Shown here in pieces: positions 27,005 to 34,631 of a stretch of DNA of 64,000 nt. The stretch is from Stappia sp. (GTDB lineage: Bacteria > Pseudomonadota > Alphaproteobacteria > Rhizobiales > Stappiaceae): positions 3,112,939-3,176,938 of the forward strand of contig NZ_CP157793.1 in the NCBI RefSeq assembly GCF_040110915.1, read 5' to 3'. The number at the start of each line of letters is the position of its first letter. The first letter of the stretch is position 1. Position numbers and translations under genes: made by a program. The notes below the pieces were generated by a model. That model saw only the letters and a list, made by a program, of their open reading frames with translations. It searched no databases and had not been told where the DNA came from.

Positions 27005-27055
27005 GCCCCCTCGGTCCTCCAGCCCCCTCGGCCCTCCAGCCCCCTCAGCCCTCCA
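27005..27055. repeat. 17-bp tandem repeat (3 copies) spanning the 3' end of the methyltransferase gene
   Basis: Three 17-base units (GCCCCCTCGGCCCTCCA consensus) lie at 27005-27021, 27022-27038 and 27039-27055. The third unit differs by G to A, which on the minus strand creates the TGA stop (27045-27047) of the methyltransferase; its last codons lie in the unit. The other two copies are downstream of that stop. Confidence 0.85.
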
Positions 27056-28181
27056 GATAGATCAGACGCGCGCCGGCCGGAATCCAGCTCTCGCTGTGCG
27101 GGAGGATGCGACGGGCGTGCAGCGGGTTGAGCCCGGCGAAGATCGCCTCGATGTCGTCCGGGCACGCCTCCGGCGTCAGCACCGGGCAGCCGAGATGCGT
27201 CTGTCCCTGCAGATGCGGGTTGCGGTCCAGGAAGCACACGGGCTTCTCGCCAAGCCGGCTGGCGATCAGCGTCCCGTAGAAGCCGGCCCCATAGATCGCC
27301 ACCCTTCGCCCGGCGACCTCGGCGCGGGCGATGCCTTCCAGCATGCCCCCCCAGCCAGCGAGGGCCGCGCGCACAGAGGTTACGCATTCGGCGACCGCCG
27401 GCGAACCGTCGGTTTCGTCTCCCGGTCCCGGCCGCGCCACCACCACATGCGCGCCGCGAAAGCCTTCGGCGCGAAAGTCCATCGTCCCGAAGCCGGCCCG
27501 CGACAGGGCCGCGCGAAGGCTCGGCTCCGTGAAGTGGTTGAGATGATCGACCACCAGAAGGTCGCCCGGATTGGCGAGCGGATCGGGCACGGTGAAAAAC
27601 AGCCGCCCCTTCGGCGCGAGGCACCGGCGCAGGGTCTCGAACACCGCCACCGGATCGGCGATATGCTCCAGCACGAAATGCGCGGTGATCACGTCGAACC
27701 GTCCGGCCCAGCGCTCCGGCAGGTCGTAGGTCGCCTGGTTGTCGGCCGCGATCCAGCCGTCCCAATGCGGGCAGTAGTCGCGGGACACGTCGAAGACATG
27801 CGGCTCCAGATCGGGCCGGGCGTCGACGACCTTCTTCAGCGTCGCCGCCTTGGCCGCGCCGAAGTCGAGAATGCGTGCGCCCTCAGGCAGGTCGAGTTCC
27901 AGCACGAGTTCGGCTTGCCGGTCCGTGCGAAACACGGTTGACCCGTCGCGTTGCTCATAGAGCTGATCGTGATCGTCCGACTGCAGCGAGATGCGATACT
28001 CGCGATCGTAGAAGGCCTGCACGTCGGGAAGATCCGGCGACTGCACGTGACCGCAGCCCGGACACACGCCGACCTCGGTTTCGGCCGCGATCAGCGTGGA
28101 CAGGGAGGTCATGGCCGGTGCCGGTGCCCGAAAGTCGGGCGCCTCGATGCGGCTCTCGCAAATCCGGCAGATGCTGCTCAT
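27045..28181 (-). CDS. Class I SAM-dependent methyltransferase with C-terminal Rossmann-like domain
   Basis: This is a 378-residue protein. It has an N-terminal cysteine knuckle (CRIC, CPGC), a SAM motif ILDFGAAKAATLKKV, the AHFVLEHIADP segment and a C-terminal domain (VAIYGAGFYGTLIASRLG). It resembles methyltransf_23-containing sugar methyltransferases but lacks the HEH motif of the C-methyltransferase at 25209. The ATG at 28181 overlaps the dioxygenase stop by one base. It is last in the minus-strand glycan operon. Whether it is an O-, N- or C-methyltransferase is not determined. Confidence 0.8.
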   Translation of the reverse strand: MSSICRICESRIEAPDFRAPAPAMTSLSTLIAAETEVGVCPGCGHVQSPDLPDVQAFYDREYRISLQSDDHDQLYEQRDGSTVFRTDRQAELVLELDLPEGARILDFGAAKAATLKKVVDARPDLEPHVFDVSRDYCPHWDGWIAADNQATYDLPERWAGRFDVITAHFVLEHIADPVAVFETLRRCLAPKGRLFFTVPDPLANPGDLLVVDHLNHFTEPSLRAALSRAGFGTMDFRAEGFRGAHVVVARPGPGDETDGSPAVAECVTSVRAALAGWGGMLEGIARAEVAGRRVAIYGAGFYGTLIASRLGEKPVCFLDRNPHLQGQTHLGCPVLTPEACPDDIEAIFAGLNPLHARRILPHSESWIPAGARLIYLEG

Positions 28182-29014
28182 CAATCGGCGACCAGTTCGG
28201 GCAGGAGGGTTTCGAAGCTCTGTCCGGCGGCGAACGAGCCCTTCCAGCTCAACCTCACGCCGGTGGGATCGTTGAAGTTGAAATAGCGGAACTGCATGGA
28301 CCAGCGCGGCATGGAGCCACGGTTGAAACCGGACTGGTGCAAGGTCAGGAAATCCATGACGATCAGGTCGCCGGGATTGGTCAGCGGCGCGGCGTGTTCG
28401 TAGCGCGCCAGACGCTCCTCCTCGCGGTCGAGACGCAGGGCATAGGCGCCGGACTTGCCCACGCCGCCGTCGTCGCGCCGAACGGGAACGATGCCCTCCT
28501 TGTGCGAGCCCACCGCAAGCTCCACCGGACCGAGATCCGCCGTGATCGGGATCAGGGGCGACCAGAACACCATCCCGTCCGGGCTGCGCAGCTGCGCGGG
28601 GAACTCCTGATGCCAGGCGGCGCGGAATTTCTCCTCGCCCGGAGAATCGATGCGGATGCCGTATCCACCGGCAGCCAGACCCGGCACCGCGTCGGGACGC
28701 AGGGCGCGAAACACCTCGGCGTTGCGCGGGTCGCTGACGAGGCTCATGAAACCCGGGATCTGCTTGACGGCATCATAGACCTCGCCGCCCCAGCTCCGGT
28801 TCGCCGCGGCCAGCGCGAGGTAGCCCGGCCCCATCGCCTCTTCCACCGTCTCGACCGGCGCATCGACCCCGTGTTTCCTGCAAAGGGTCTCGACGATCCA
28901 GCGCACACCCTGCCGGATCGGTTCGACCTGCCGTTCGTAGTCGTAGAACCCGGGAATGATCGTGAAGCCGTCCCGCTCGAAGGCGGTGCGATCCAGTTCG
29001 TGTTCCAGTGTCAC
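28181..29014 (-). CDS. Phytanoyl-CoA dioxygenase (PhyH)-family Fe(II)/2-oxoglutarate oxygenase
   Basis: This is a 277-residue putative mononuclear iron hydroxylase. AAWHQEFPAQ carries the first facial-triad ligands as HxE rather than the commoner HxD; VELAVGSHKEG and LIVMDFLTLHQSG supply candidate distal His residues, and RWSMQFRYF the 2-oxoglutarate Arg. The GTG start at 29014 overlaps the wbqC stop (GTGA). In polysaccharide clusters such enzymes may hydroxylate a sugar or acyl group; this is inferred. Confidence 0.8.
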   Translation of the reverse strand: MTLEHELDRTAFERDGFTIIPGFYDYERQVEPIRQGVRWIVETLCRKHGVDAPVETVEEAMGPGYLALAAANRSWGGEVYDAVKQIPGFMSLVSDPRNAEVFRALRPDAVPGLAAGGYGIRIDSPGEEKFRAAWHQEFPAQLRSPDGMVFWSPLIPITADLGPVELAVGSHKEGIVPVRRDDGGVGKSGAYALRLDREEERLARYEHAAPLTNPGDLIVMDFLTLHQSGFNRGSMPRWSMQFRYFNFNDPTGVRLSWKGSFAAGQSFETLLPELVAD

Positions 29015-29748
29015 GTCGTATCCTCCGCTTGAGCCTTCGCCATCTGCGCCTTGGCCTCCCGCCAGTCCAGGGTCGCCGGATTGAGATGGTCGCGCGCCTT
29101 GTCCCGCGAAACGCTCGCGATGAGATCGAGCCCCGTCACATAGGGTGTGAAGGGCGGCGGATCCTGCGGCCAGGGATGCGGGGCGTAATCCATGTAGCGG
29201 ACGCTCACCCCCTCCGCCTCGAATGCCTCGTGGTCGATGTAGCCAAGGCCGCCGCGTCCAGAAATATACTCCGTGCCGCCCACCGCCTTGACCAGGCTCA
29301 AAACGCGCTCCCAGGACTGGCCCTCGACACCGAGCTCGGTGGAGGTCATCCGCGTCTTCGGCAGCACCCCGATCGCGGCCGCCGGCGCTTCCGCCGACTG
29401 CACCAGCACGTCGCACAAGGGGGCCGAATGGTCGAGTGCATCGAAGATGTCCAGAGCGTCCGCGACATGCGGCCGGCCGCGCAGCGCCTGCGCGATGAGC
29501 GCCCGATGCGCCCGATGCCAGTCCGCGCGACCCGCTTCCAACTCGCGGATTTGGCGAAAGCTGCCCTTCCCCTGAAGCGGAATGGACATCCACTTGACGC
29601 CCTGCGCGGTCTTGACCTGGACCCGGTTGGTGAAGCTGCCCTTGGAAAACTGCGCGTCGTCGAGCCAGATGAAGACATCGGCCAGCGCCATTTGCGCCAG
29701 GAACCCGGCCCAGGGGAAATACATCGGCTGGGAAATGACGACCTTCAT
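29011..29748 (-). CDS. WbqC-like family protein
   Basis: This 245-residue protein begins with VISQPMYFPWAGFLAQM and includes FIWLDDAQFSKGSFTNRVQVK and YISGRGGLGYID, all hallmark WbqC segments. The family is found in O-antigen and other polysaccharide clusters, often with aminotransferases and GNATs, and may take part in N-acylation of amino sugars, though its chemistry is not settled. It overlaps the GNAT stop by four bases. Confidence 0.88.
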   Translation of the reverse strand: MKVVISQPMYFPWAGFLAQMALADVFIWLDDAQFSKGSFTNRVQVKTAQGVKWMSIPLQGKGSFRQIRELEAGRADWHRAHRALIAQALRGRPHVADALDIFDALDHSAPLCDVLVQSAEAPAAAIGVLPKTRMTSTELGVEGQSWERVLSLVKAVGGTEYISGRGGLGYIDHEAFEAEGVSVRYMDYAPHPWPQDPPPFTPYVTGLDLIASVSRDKARDHLNPATLDWREAKAQMAKAQAEDTT

Positions 29749-30269
29749 CCCGCGTCTCCGCCTATCGCCTTTTCCATGAGATCAACGTCGTGAAATCGTT
29801 CGCCGTCGAAGTAGTGGTCGACCATCCGACCGACCGTGCGGAACCCGAGATCGGCATAGATCTTCCGCGCCGCCAGATTGTCCGACCGCACTTCGAGGAG
29901 GAGCTTGCGCAGATCGAGTGCCTTGCGCGCATGGTCGAGGGCCGCGATCACCGCGGCGCGCCCATACCCCTGACCGCGCCGCCGCGCGGCGATGGCGATG
30001 CCGAAACTCGCGTGACGCCCGGCGCGGTGAAGACCGGAGAACTGGACGTAGCCGACCCCGTGGCCGGCATCGTCGGTCGCCACGAGAAAGACGGTCTGCG
30101 TGTCCGCCATCTTGCGCTCAAACCAGGCTTCGGCCGGAGCGCGTTCGGCATGCGGATAGGCGAGCAGCAAATGCTGCGTCTCCACATCTTCGCGGATCGT
30201 GCGCATGACAGGAAAGTCGTCCGGCACCGGTTTGCGCAACCGAACCGCGGGGCCGGCACCTTGCGGCAT
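29745..30269 (-). CDS. GNAT-family N-acetyltransferase
   Basis: This is a 174-residue acetyltransferase. The acetyl-CoA motif is RRRGQGYGRAAVIAALDHA, followed by VRSDNLAARKIYADLGFRTVG typical of RimJ/sugar-type GNATs. The start at 30269 is one base after the upstream stop. In this island it may N-acylate an amino sugar made by the aminotransferase at 31161, as in many O-antigen clusters. That role is inferred. Confidence 0.85.
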   Translation of the reverse strand: MPQGAGPAVRLRKPVPDDFPVMRTIREDVETQHLLLAYPHAERAPAEAWFERKMADTQTVFLVATDDAGHGVGYVQFSGLHRAGRHASFGIAIAARRRGQGYGRAAVIAALDHARKALDLRKLLLEVRSDNLAARKIYADLGFRTVGRMVDHYFDGERFHDVDLMEKAIGGDAG

Positions 30270-30270
30270 G

Positions 30271-31020
30271 TCAGGTCCTGACGATGTATCCGCCCGGCGA
30301 CGACGACAGCACGAGCTTGCCGTTGATCTCGGCGTCGACCTCGAAGGCGTCGGTTTCCTGCAGGAAGAGATTGAGCGCGGCAAGCGGCTCGTCGCCCTTG
30401 TACCAGATCTTGGAGCGCTTCTTCGGCGCCTTGTCGGCGTCCAGATGGCCGACGGCGGTATCGGCGACCACCATGTAGCAGCCCTTGGTCACCAGCGGCG
30501 CATAGGCGCGCAACTCCGCAAGCACATGGTCGCGCGAATGGTCGGAATCCAGCACCACCATGACCGACGCGCCCTCGGGAATGCGTGCCCGCACCTCCGC
30601 CAGCGTCTCGTCGGAGACCGAGGAGCCCTCGATCAGGTCGATCCGGCGCGACATCGGGTGGGTCTCGATGGTGTCGCGATTGTGGGCGCGGATGTCGATG
30701 TCGACGCCGATCACCTTGCCCTTGCCGATGATCTCCAGCAGCGAGGCCATGAAGATGACCGATCCGCCCCGCGCCACGCCCGTCTCGATGATCACGTCGG
30801 GCCGGGTCTTCCAGACGACTTCCTGCGTGGCCATCACATCCGCCGGGAACTGGATGATCGGCACGCCCAGCCAGCTCCACAGATAGGAATAGTCGTAGCG
30901 GTCGAGGTCGACCATCATGTCGAGGCTGCGCCCGAACACCTCCGCGTCCTGCCCGAGCGCCAGGCTCTGGCGCCGCTTCATGTCCTCGAATTCCGCGCGA
31001 TCGTCTGCCACGTGATGCAT
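30271..31020 (-). CDS. CmcI-type (cephalosporin hydroxylase family) SAM-dependent methyltransferase
   Basis: This is a 249-residue protein of the CmcI family. YSYLWSWLGVPIIQFP, DVIIETGVARGGSVIFMASLL (SAM-binding), VIGVDIDIRAHNR, and VVLDSDHSRDHVLAELRAYAPLV are diagnostic. Homologues in polysaccharide loci are thought to be sugar or rhamnosyl methyltransferases despite the family name. It is first in the minus-strand operon of five overlapping genes and divergent from the aminotransferase. ATG 31020 is used; a GTG nine bases inside is an alternative start. Confidence 0.85.
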   Translation of the reverse strand: MHHVADDRAEFEDMKRRQSLALGQDAEVFGRSLDMMVDLDRYDYSYLWSWLGVPIIQFPADVMATQEVVWKTRPDVIIETGVARGGSVIFMASLLEIIGKGKVIGVDIDIRAHNRDTIETHPMSRRIDLIEGSSVSDETLAEVRARIPEGASVMVVLDSDHSRDHVLAELRAYAPLVTKGCYMVVADTAVGHLDADKAPKKRSKIWYKGDEPLAALNLFLQETDAFEVDAEINGKLVLSSSPGGYIVRT

Positions 31021-31160
31021 CCCTTCTCGAATCCCGCGCGACCATAACGCCCAACCCCGCCGTCGCCAAGCGGCGGACGACCGTCCGTCGACAGGTCGTT
31101 GGCGATTGCGCATCCGCACCGTGCATGGCACACGGAGACATCCAGCCAGGAGGTGTTCCG

Positions 31161-32288
31161 GTGTCGTCCGACGTCATTCCCGTTGCCGGTCCGTCCATCA
31201 CGGATCTCGAGGTCGCCTATGCCGCCGACGCGGCGCGCAATGCGTGGTTCGAGAACCACGCGATGTACAACACGCGCTTCGAAACGCTCTTCGCCGAAAC
31301 GGTCGGCGTGAAGCATGCGGTCTCGCTGCCGCATTGCACGGCCGCCATCCATCTGGCGCTCGCCGCCCGTGGCATCGGGCCCGGCGACGAGGTGATCGTG
31401 CCCGACGTCACCTGGATCGCCTCGGTCGCGCCCGTCGATTATGTCGGCGCCACGCCGGTCTTCGTGGATATTCTGGAGGACACCTGGTGCCTCGATCCGG
31501 CGCAGGTCGAGGCGGCGATCACGGAGAAGACGAAGGCGATCATCGGGGTCGATCTCTACGGCTCCGTGGTCGACTGGCCCGCCTTGCGCGCGCTGGCCGA
31601 CCGGCACGGCCTGTTCCTGCTGGAGGATTCGGCCGAGGCGCTCGGCTCCCGACTGAACGGCCGCCCCGCCGGCAGCCATGGCGATGTCGGCGTCTTCTCG
31701 TTTCACGGATCCAAGACGGTCGTCACCGGCGAAGGCGGCATGCTCGTCACCAGCGACGCGGACATTCTGGCGCGCGTCCTGAAGCTGCGCGACCACGGCC
31801 GGCCGCCGGGGGACCGCTTCTTTCTCAACGACGAGGTCGGCTTCAAATACAAGATGAGCGCCCTGCAGGCCGCCGTGGGGCTTGCTCAGATGGAGCGCTT
31901 CGACACGCTGATCGCCGAGAAGCGGCGGATCTTCCGCCAGTACGCGGACCGGCTTTCCGACGTCGCCGGACTGCGGCTCAACGCCGAGCCGGCGGGCGTG
32001 ACGAATTCCTACTGGATGGTCACCATCGTGCCGGACGCCGCCTTCGGCCTGGACAAATTCGCGATCATGGCGGCGCTGAAGGAGAAGGGCATCGATTCGC
32101 GCCCCTTCTTCTCGCGGCTGTCCACCCTGCCGCCCTACGCGAAGCGACGCGACAGCCTGCGCCACCTGCCGGCCGAGACCGTCGGCGACGCGATGGCGGC
32201 GCGCGGCGTCAACCTGCCCTCGGGCTATCACATGAGCGAGGACAGGATCGACCGGGTGTGCGCGGAGGTTCGCCGGATCTTCGCCTGA
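31161..32288 (+). CDS. DegT/DnrJ/EryC1/StrS aminotransferase (perosamine-synthase-like)
   Basis: This is a 375-residue PLP aminotransferase acting on nucleotide-4-keto sugars. The PLP lysine is K185 in FSFHGSKTVVTGEGGML, a form close to the HGTK motif of GDP-perosamine synthase; FLLEDSAEALGS carries the cofactor Asp. The GTG start is chosen because AGGAGGT lies six bases upstream; an ATG 36 bases earlier lacks a ribosome site. It would convert a 4-keto group to a 4-amino group, and the GNAT/WbqC genes suggest later acylation. It is divergent from the cmcI-like operon. Confidence 0.88.
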   Translation: MSSDVIPVAGPSITDLEVAYAADAARNAWFENHAMYNTRFETLFAETVGVKHAVSLPHCTAAIHLALAARGIGPGDEVIVPDVTWIASVAPVDYVGATPVFVDILEDTWCLDPAQVEAAITEKTKAIIGVDLYGSVVDWPALRALADRHGLFLLEDSAEALGSRLNGRPAGSHGDVGVFSFHGSKTVVTGEGGMLVTSDADILARVLKLRDHGRPPGDRFFLNDEVGFKYKMSALQAAVGLAQMERFDTLIAEKRRIFRQYADRLSDVAGLRLNAEPAGVTNSYWMVTIVPDAAFGLDKFAIMAALKEKGIDSRPFFSRLSTLPPYAKRRDSLRHLPAETVGDAMAARGVNLPSGYHMSEDRIDRVCAEVRRIFA

Positions 32289-32336
32289 GCGGCGGCCCGC
32301 GACCTCAAAAGATGAGCGGCGGCCCGCGACCTCAAA
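32286..32336. repeat. 24-bp direct repeat (27-bp period) at the aminotransferase stop codon
   Basis: A 24-base sequence beginning TGAGCGGCGGCCCGCGACC occurs at 32286-32309 and again exactly at 32313-32336. The first copy includes the aminotransferase TGA stop. This looks like a local duplication. Confidence 0.85.
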
Positions 32337-32485
32337 GCCTGCGCTGCGGCCTCTTTCGGCTGCAACGCGCCGACGCGCTTCGCCCGCTTGCGCATGCGCC
32401 GGACGGAGCATCGGCGCGCCGTCGCGCGCGCGCATGTCTCCACATGAGGGGAGCCCGCCCCGACCCGAGGCGCGGGGAAGCAGGT

Positions 32486-32507
32486 CGGCCGCAGCTTCGT
32501 GCGGCCG
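32486..32507 (-). terminator. Hairpin downstream of the tautomerase gene
   Basis: An eight-base-pair perfect stem (CGGCCGCA at 32486-32493, TGCGGCCG at 32500-32507) with a six-base loop lies about 20 bases past the tautomerase stop on the minus strand. There is no U tract, so termination is possible but unsupported. Confidence 0.4.
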
Positions 32508-32526
32508 GGCCTGAGGGAAGGGAAAC

Positions 32527-32736
32527 TCAGCCGTCGTCCACCGGCGGCTTGCGCACGAAGGTCTTGCCGGCCGAGCCCCAGTTTCCTTCCGGATAGTCCT
32601 GGATCATCACGCGGGTGATGGCGCGCTGGCGCTCGCCCCCCACCCGCACGATCGCCTCGGTCAGCTCTCCGATCAGCGTGTCCTTCTGCTCGCGCGAATA
32701 GACCCCTTCCGGAATTGCAACGGTCACGATGGGCAT
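32527..32736 (-). CDS. 4-oxalocrotonate tautomerase family protein
   Basis: This is a 69-residue small tautomerase. After removal of Met the N-terminus is Pro-Ile-Val, giving the catalytic Pro1 of the family; Arg residues and the GNWGSAGKTF segment near the C-terminus agree with 4-OT-like proteins. The start follows GGGAGGAC. It would catalyse enol-keto tautomerisation of an unsaturated dicarboxylate or related compound. An upstream operator-like motif (32831-32848) is shared with the amidohydrolase and TTT operons, suggesting a common pathway. Confidence 0.85.
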   Translation of the reverse strand: MPIVTVAIPEGVYSREQKDTLIGELTEAIVRVGGERQRAITRVMIQDYPEGNWGSAGKTFVRKPPVDDG

Positions 32737-32830
32737 CGCGGTGTCCTCCCTTGATGATGGTACGAACCACGCCGCATGCGGCGCCGGCCCCCTCCCGGGA
32801 CCGGCACGAAGACTGCGACCGCCTCGCATA

Positions 32831-32848
32831 ACTGTCAACACTTTTGGG
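32831..32848 (-). promoter_or_regulatory. Shared operator copy A (upstream of tautomerase)
   Basis: On the minus strand this reads CCCAAAAGTGTTGACAGT, matching the consensus CAAAAGTGTCRACAC found at three other places. It precedes the tautomerase gene by about 95 bases, with GTTAT just beyond it as a possible -10. Confidence 0.6.
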
Positions 32849-33111
32849 TGAATTTGACGGGAGTCGCGCTGCGTCTGCGGCGACCGGGATCCAGGCACAG
32901 ACAATCGCCCCCGGCCTTCCGGACGGCCCACCCCGCCTGACCCGACGATCCGCCCGCAGGCTGATCGAAGAAATACAGGCTATTTTTCAGAAACATCCGT
33001 CCGCTCACAACGCGTCAAACGGTGATTTCCCGCCATCCCTTTTCGTCAAACCCCTGATCGCACCGTAGCCGGCTGCAAGCCACAGGGGCGCAGAGCCCCT
33101 TGACGAAGGGG

Positions 33112-33132
33112 CAAAAGTGTCAACACAATTTC
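33112..33132 (+). promoter_or_regulatory. Shared operator copy B (promoter of amidohydrolase operon)
   Basis: CAAAAGTGTCAACACAATTT lies between a TTGACG -35 (33100-33105) and overlaps a CACAAT -10 (33124-33129). The inner GTGTCAACAC is palindromic except at its centre. A protein bound here would occlude the promoter. Confidence 0.65.
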
Positions 33133-33269
33133 GGACATTGCGGCACCGGACGGCGCGCGCCGCCACAAGAGCCGACCTGGAGCACCCTGAACAGCCCGAA
33201 ACCCGCAGAGACGCCCCCAGACACCCTGCCCCCAGTCACCCTGCCCCCAGACAGCAAAGAGACGCCCGC

Positions 33270-34631
33270 ATGATCCTCGACCTGCTTCTGCGCGATGCCC
33301 GCCTGGTTCTCCCCGATGTCGGCGTGATGCCGGGGGCGGTCGGGATCAGGGACGGGCGCATCGCGGCCATTCTCGCCCCCGACGCGACGCTGCCGGCCGA
33401 GCGGACCATCGACTGCGACGGCCTGCTGCTGATGCCGGGGCTGGTCGATCCGCACGTGCATTTCGGCTACGGATCGCCAGAGACGGATTACGAGACGGAG
33501 GCGCGCTCCGCCGCCCTTGGCGGCGTGACCAGCGTGCTCTCCTTTCACCGCACGGCCGACCCGCGCGAGACCCTGCCGGGCGAACGCGATCTCGCGGTCC
33601 GGCAAAGCTGCATCGACATCGGCTTCCACATCGGCCTCACCCATCGCCTGCATGTGGAAACGCTTGCCGAGGTCGCCGGGCGCTTCGGCATCAACTCCGC
33701 CAAGCTCTACCTCCAGTACAAGGGCCAGGCCGGTCTTTCGAAGGGCTTCACCGAGATCGACGACGGGCTGCTCTATCAGGCGATGCTGGAAACCCGGGGA
33801 GTGCCGGGCGGCGTGCTCGGCGTGCATTGCGAGAACGTCGAGGTGATCCCGGCCCTGCGCGATCCGCTGAGGCGCGCCGGCCGCGCCGATCTCGCGGCCT
33901 GGGACGAGCAGAGCCCGGATTTCCTGGAGGCGGAGAACGTCCACCGCGTGGGCTATTTCGCGCAGAAAACCGGCTGCCCGGTCAATATCGTCCACCTGTC
34001 GAGCCGCGAGGCGCTGGAGGAAGCCCGCCGGCATCGCCGCCGCTCCCGCGTGCCCCTGACGGTCGAAACCTGCCCGCATTACCTGGCGCTGACCCGCGAC
34101 GCGGCGGCCGGGCCGCTTGCCAAGGTCAACCCGCCGGTCCGCTCCCAGGGCGATATCGACGCGCTGTGGGAGGGCGTTCTCGACGGCACGGTGACGACCA
34201 TCGGCACCGACCACGTGCCGCGCAAGCGCGAGACCAAGCGCGAGATCTGGTCGGCGACCATGGGCCTGCCCGGCGTTGCCACCCTGCTGCCGGTGCTGCT
34301 GCACGAGGGGTACCACGCGCGTGGCGTGCCGCTTGAACGCATCGCGGCGCTGACATCGGCCAATGCGGCAAGGCTCTACGGTCTTGCGTCGAAGGGCCAG
34401 ATCGCCATCGGCCGCGACGCGGATCTCGTGCTGGTCGACCCAGATCTGGAGCGCACCGTCGACCCGGCGGCGCTGGAAAGCTTCGCCGACTATTCGCCCT
34501 TCGAGGGCATGACCCTGAAGGGCTGGCCGGTGATGACGCTCTTGCGCGGCCGCGTGATCGCACGCGATGGCGCGATCCCGCCGGACGTGCGCGAAAAACC
34601 CTCCGGCCGCTATCTGGCGCGCGGCGCATGA
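33270..34631 (+). CDS. Dihydroorotase/hydantoinase-family amidohydrolase
   Basis: This is a 453-residue metal-dependent cyclic amidohydrolase. MPGLVDPHVHFG gives the HxH metal pair, SAKLYLQYKG the likely carbamylated Lys, LGVHCENVEV and VETCPHYLALT further His ligands, and TTIGTDHVPR the catalytic Asp. This order matches D-hydantoinase/dihydropyrimidinase/allantoinase enzymes. ATG 33270 starts the family fold; the open frame upstream runs through the operator and a repeat. It overlaps the COG0523 gene by four bases. It opens a cyclic amide or imide ring; the substrate is unknown. Confidence 0.88.
   Translation: MILDLLLRDARLVLPDVGVMPGAVGIRDGRIAAILAPDATLPAERTIDCDGLLLMPGLVDPHVHFGYGSPETDYETEARSAALGGVTSVLSFHRTADPRETLPGERDLAVRQSCIDIGFHIGLTHRLHVETLAEVAGRFGINSAKLYLQYKGQAGLSKGFTEIDDGLLYQAMLETRGVPGGVLGVHCENVEVIPALRDPLRRAGRADLAAWDEQSPDFLEAENVHRVGYFAQKTGCPVNIVHLSSREALEEARRHRRRSRVPLTVETCPHYLALTRDAAAGPLAKVNPPVRSQGDIDALWEGVLDGTVTTIGTDHVPRKRETKREIWSATMGLPGVATLLPVLLHEGYHARGVPLERIAALTSANAARLYGLASKGQIAIGRDADLVLVDPDLERTVDPAALESFADYSPFEGMTLKGWPVMTLLRGRVIARDGAIPPDVREKPSGRYLARGA

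Larger units (their letters stand above)
32737..33269. other. Divergent regulatory region between tautomerase and amidohydrolase operons
   Basis: No gene is supported in these 533 bases. They contain two copies of the shared operator (32831-32848 and 33112-33132), a plausible sigma70 promoter for the right-hand operon (TTGACG at 33100-33105, CACAAT at 33124-33129, 18-base spacer), a weak sigma54-like GG-N10-GC element (32803-32816), and a 14-base direct repeat CACCCTGCCCCCAG (33222-33235 and 33237-33250) just before the start codon. Confidence 0.6.

Noticed and set aside
33117..33269. N-terminal extension of the amidohydrolase from a GTG inside operator B
   Set aside because: The extension crosses the promoter and a small direct repeat, giving low-complexity sequence; the family fold begins at the ATG at 33270.
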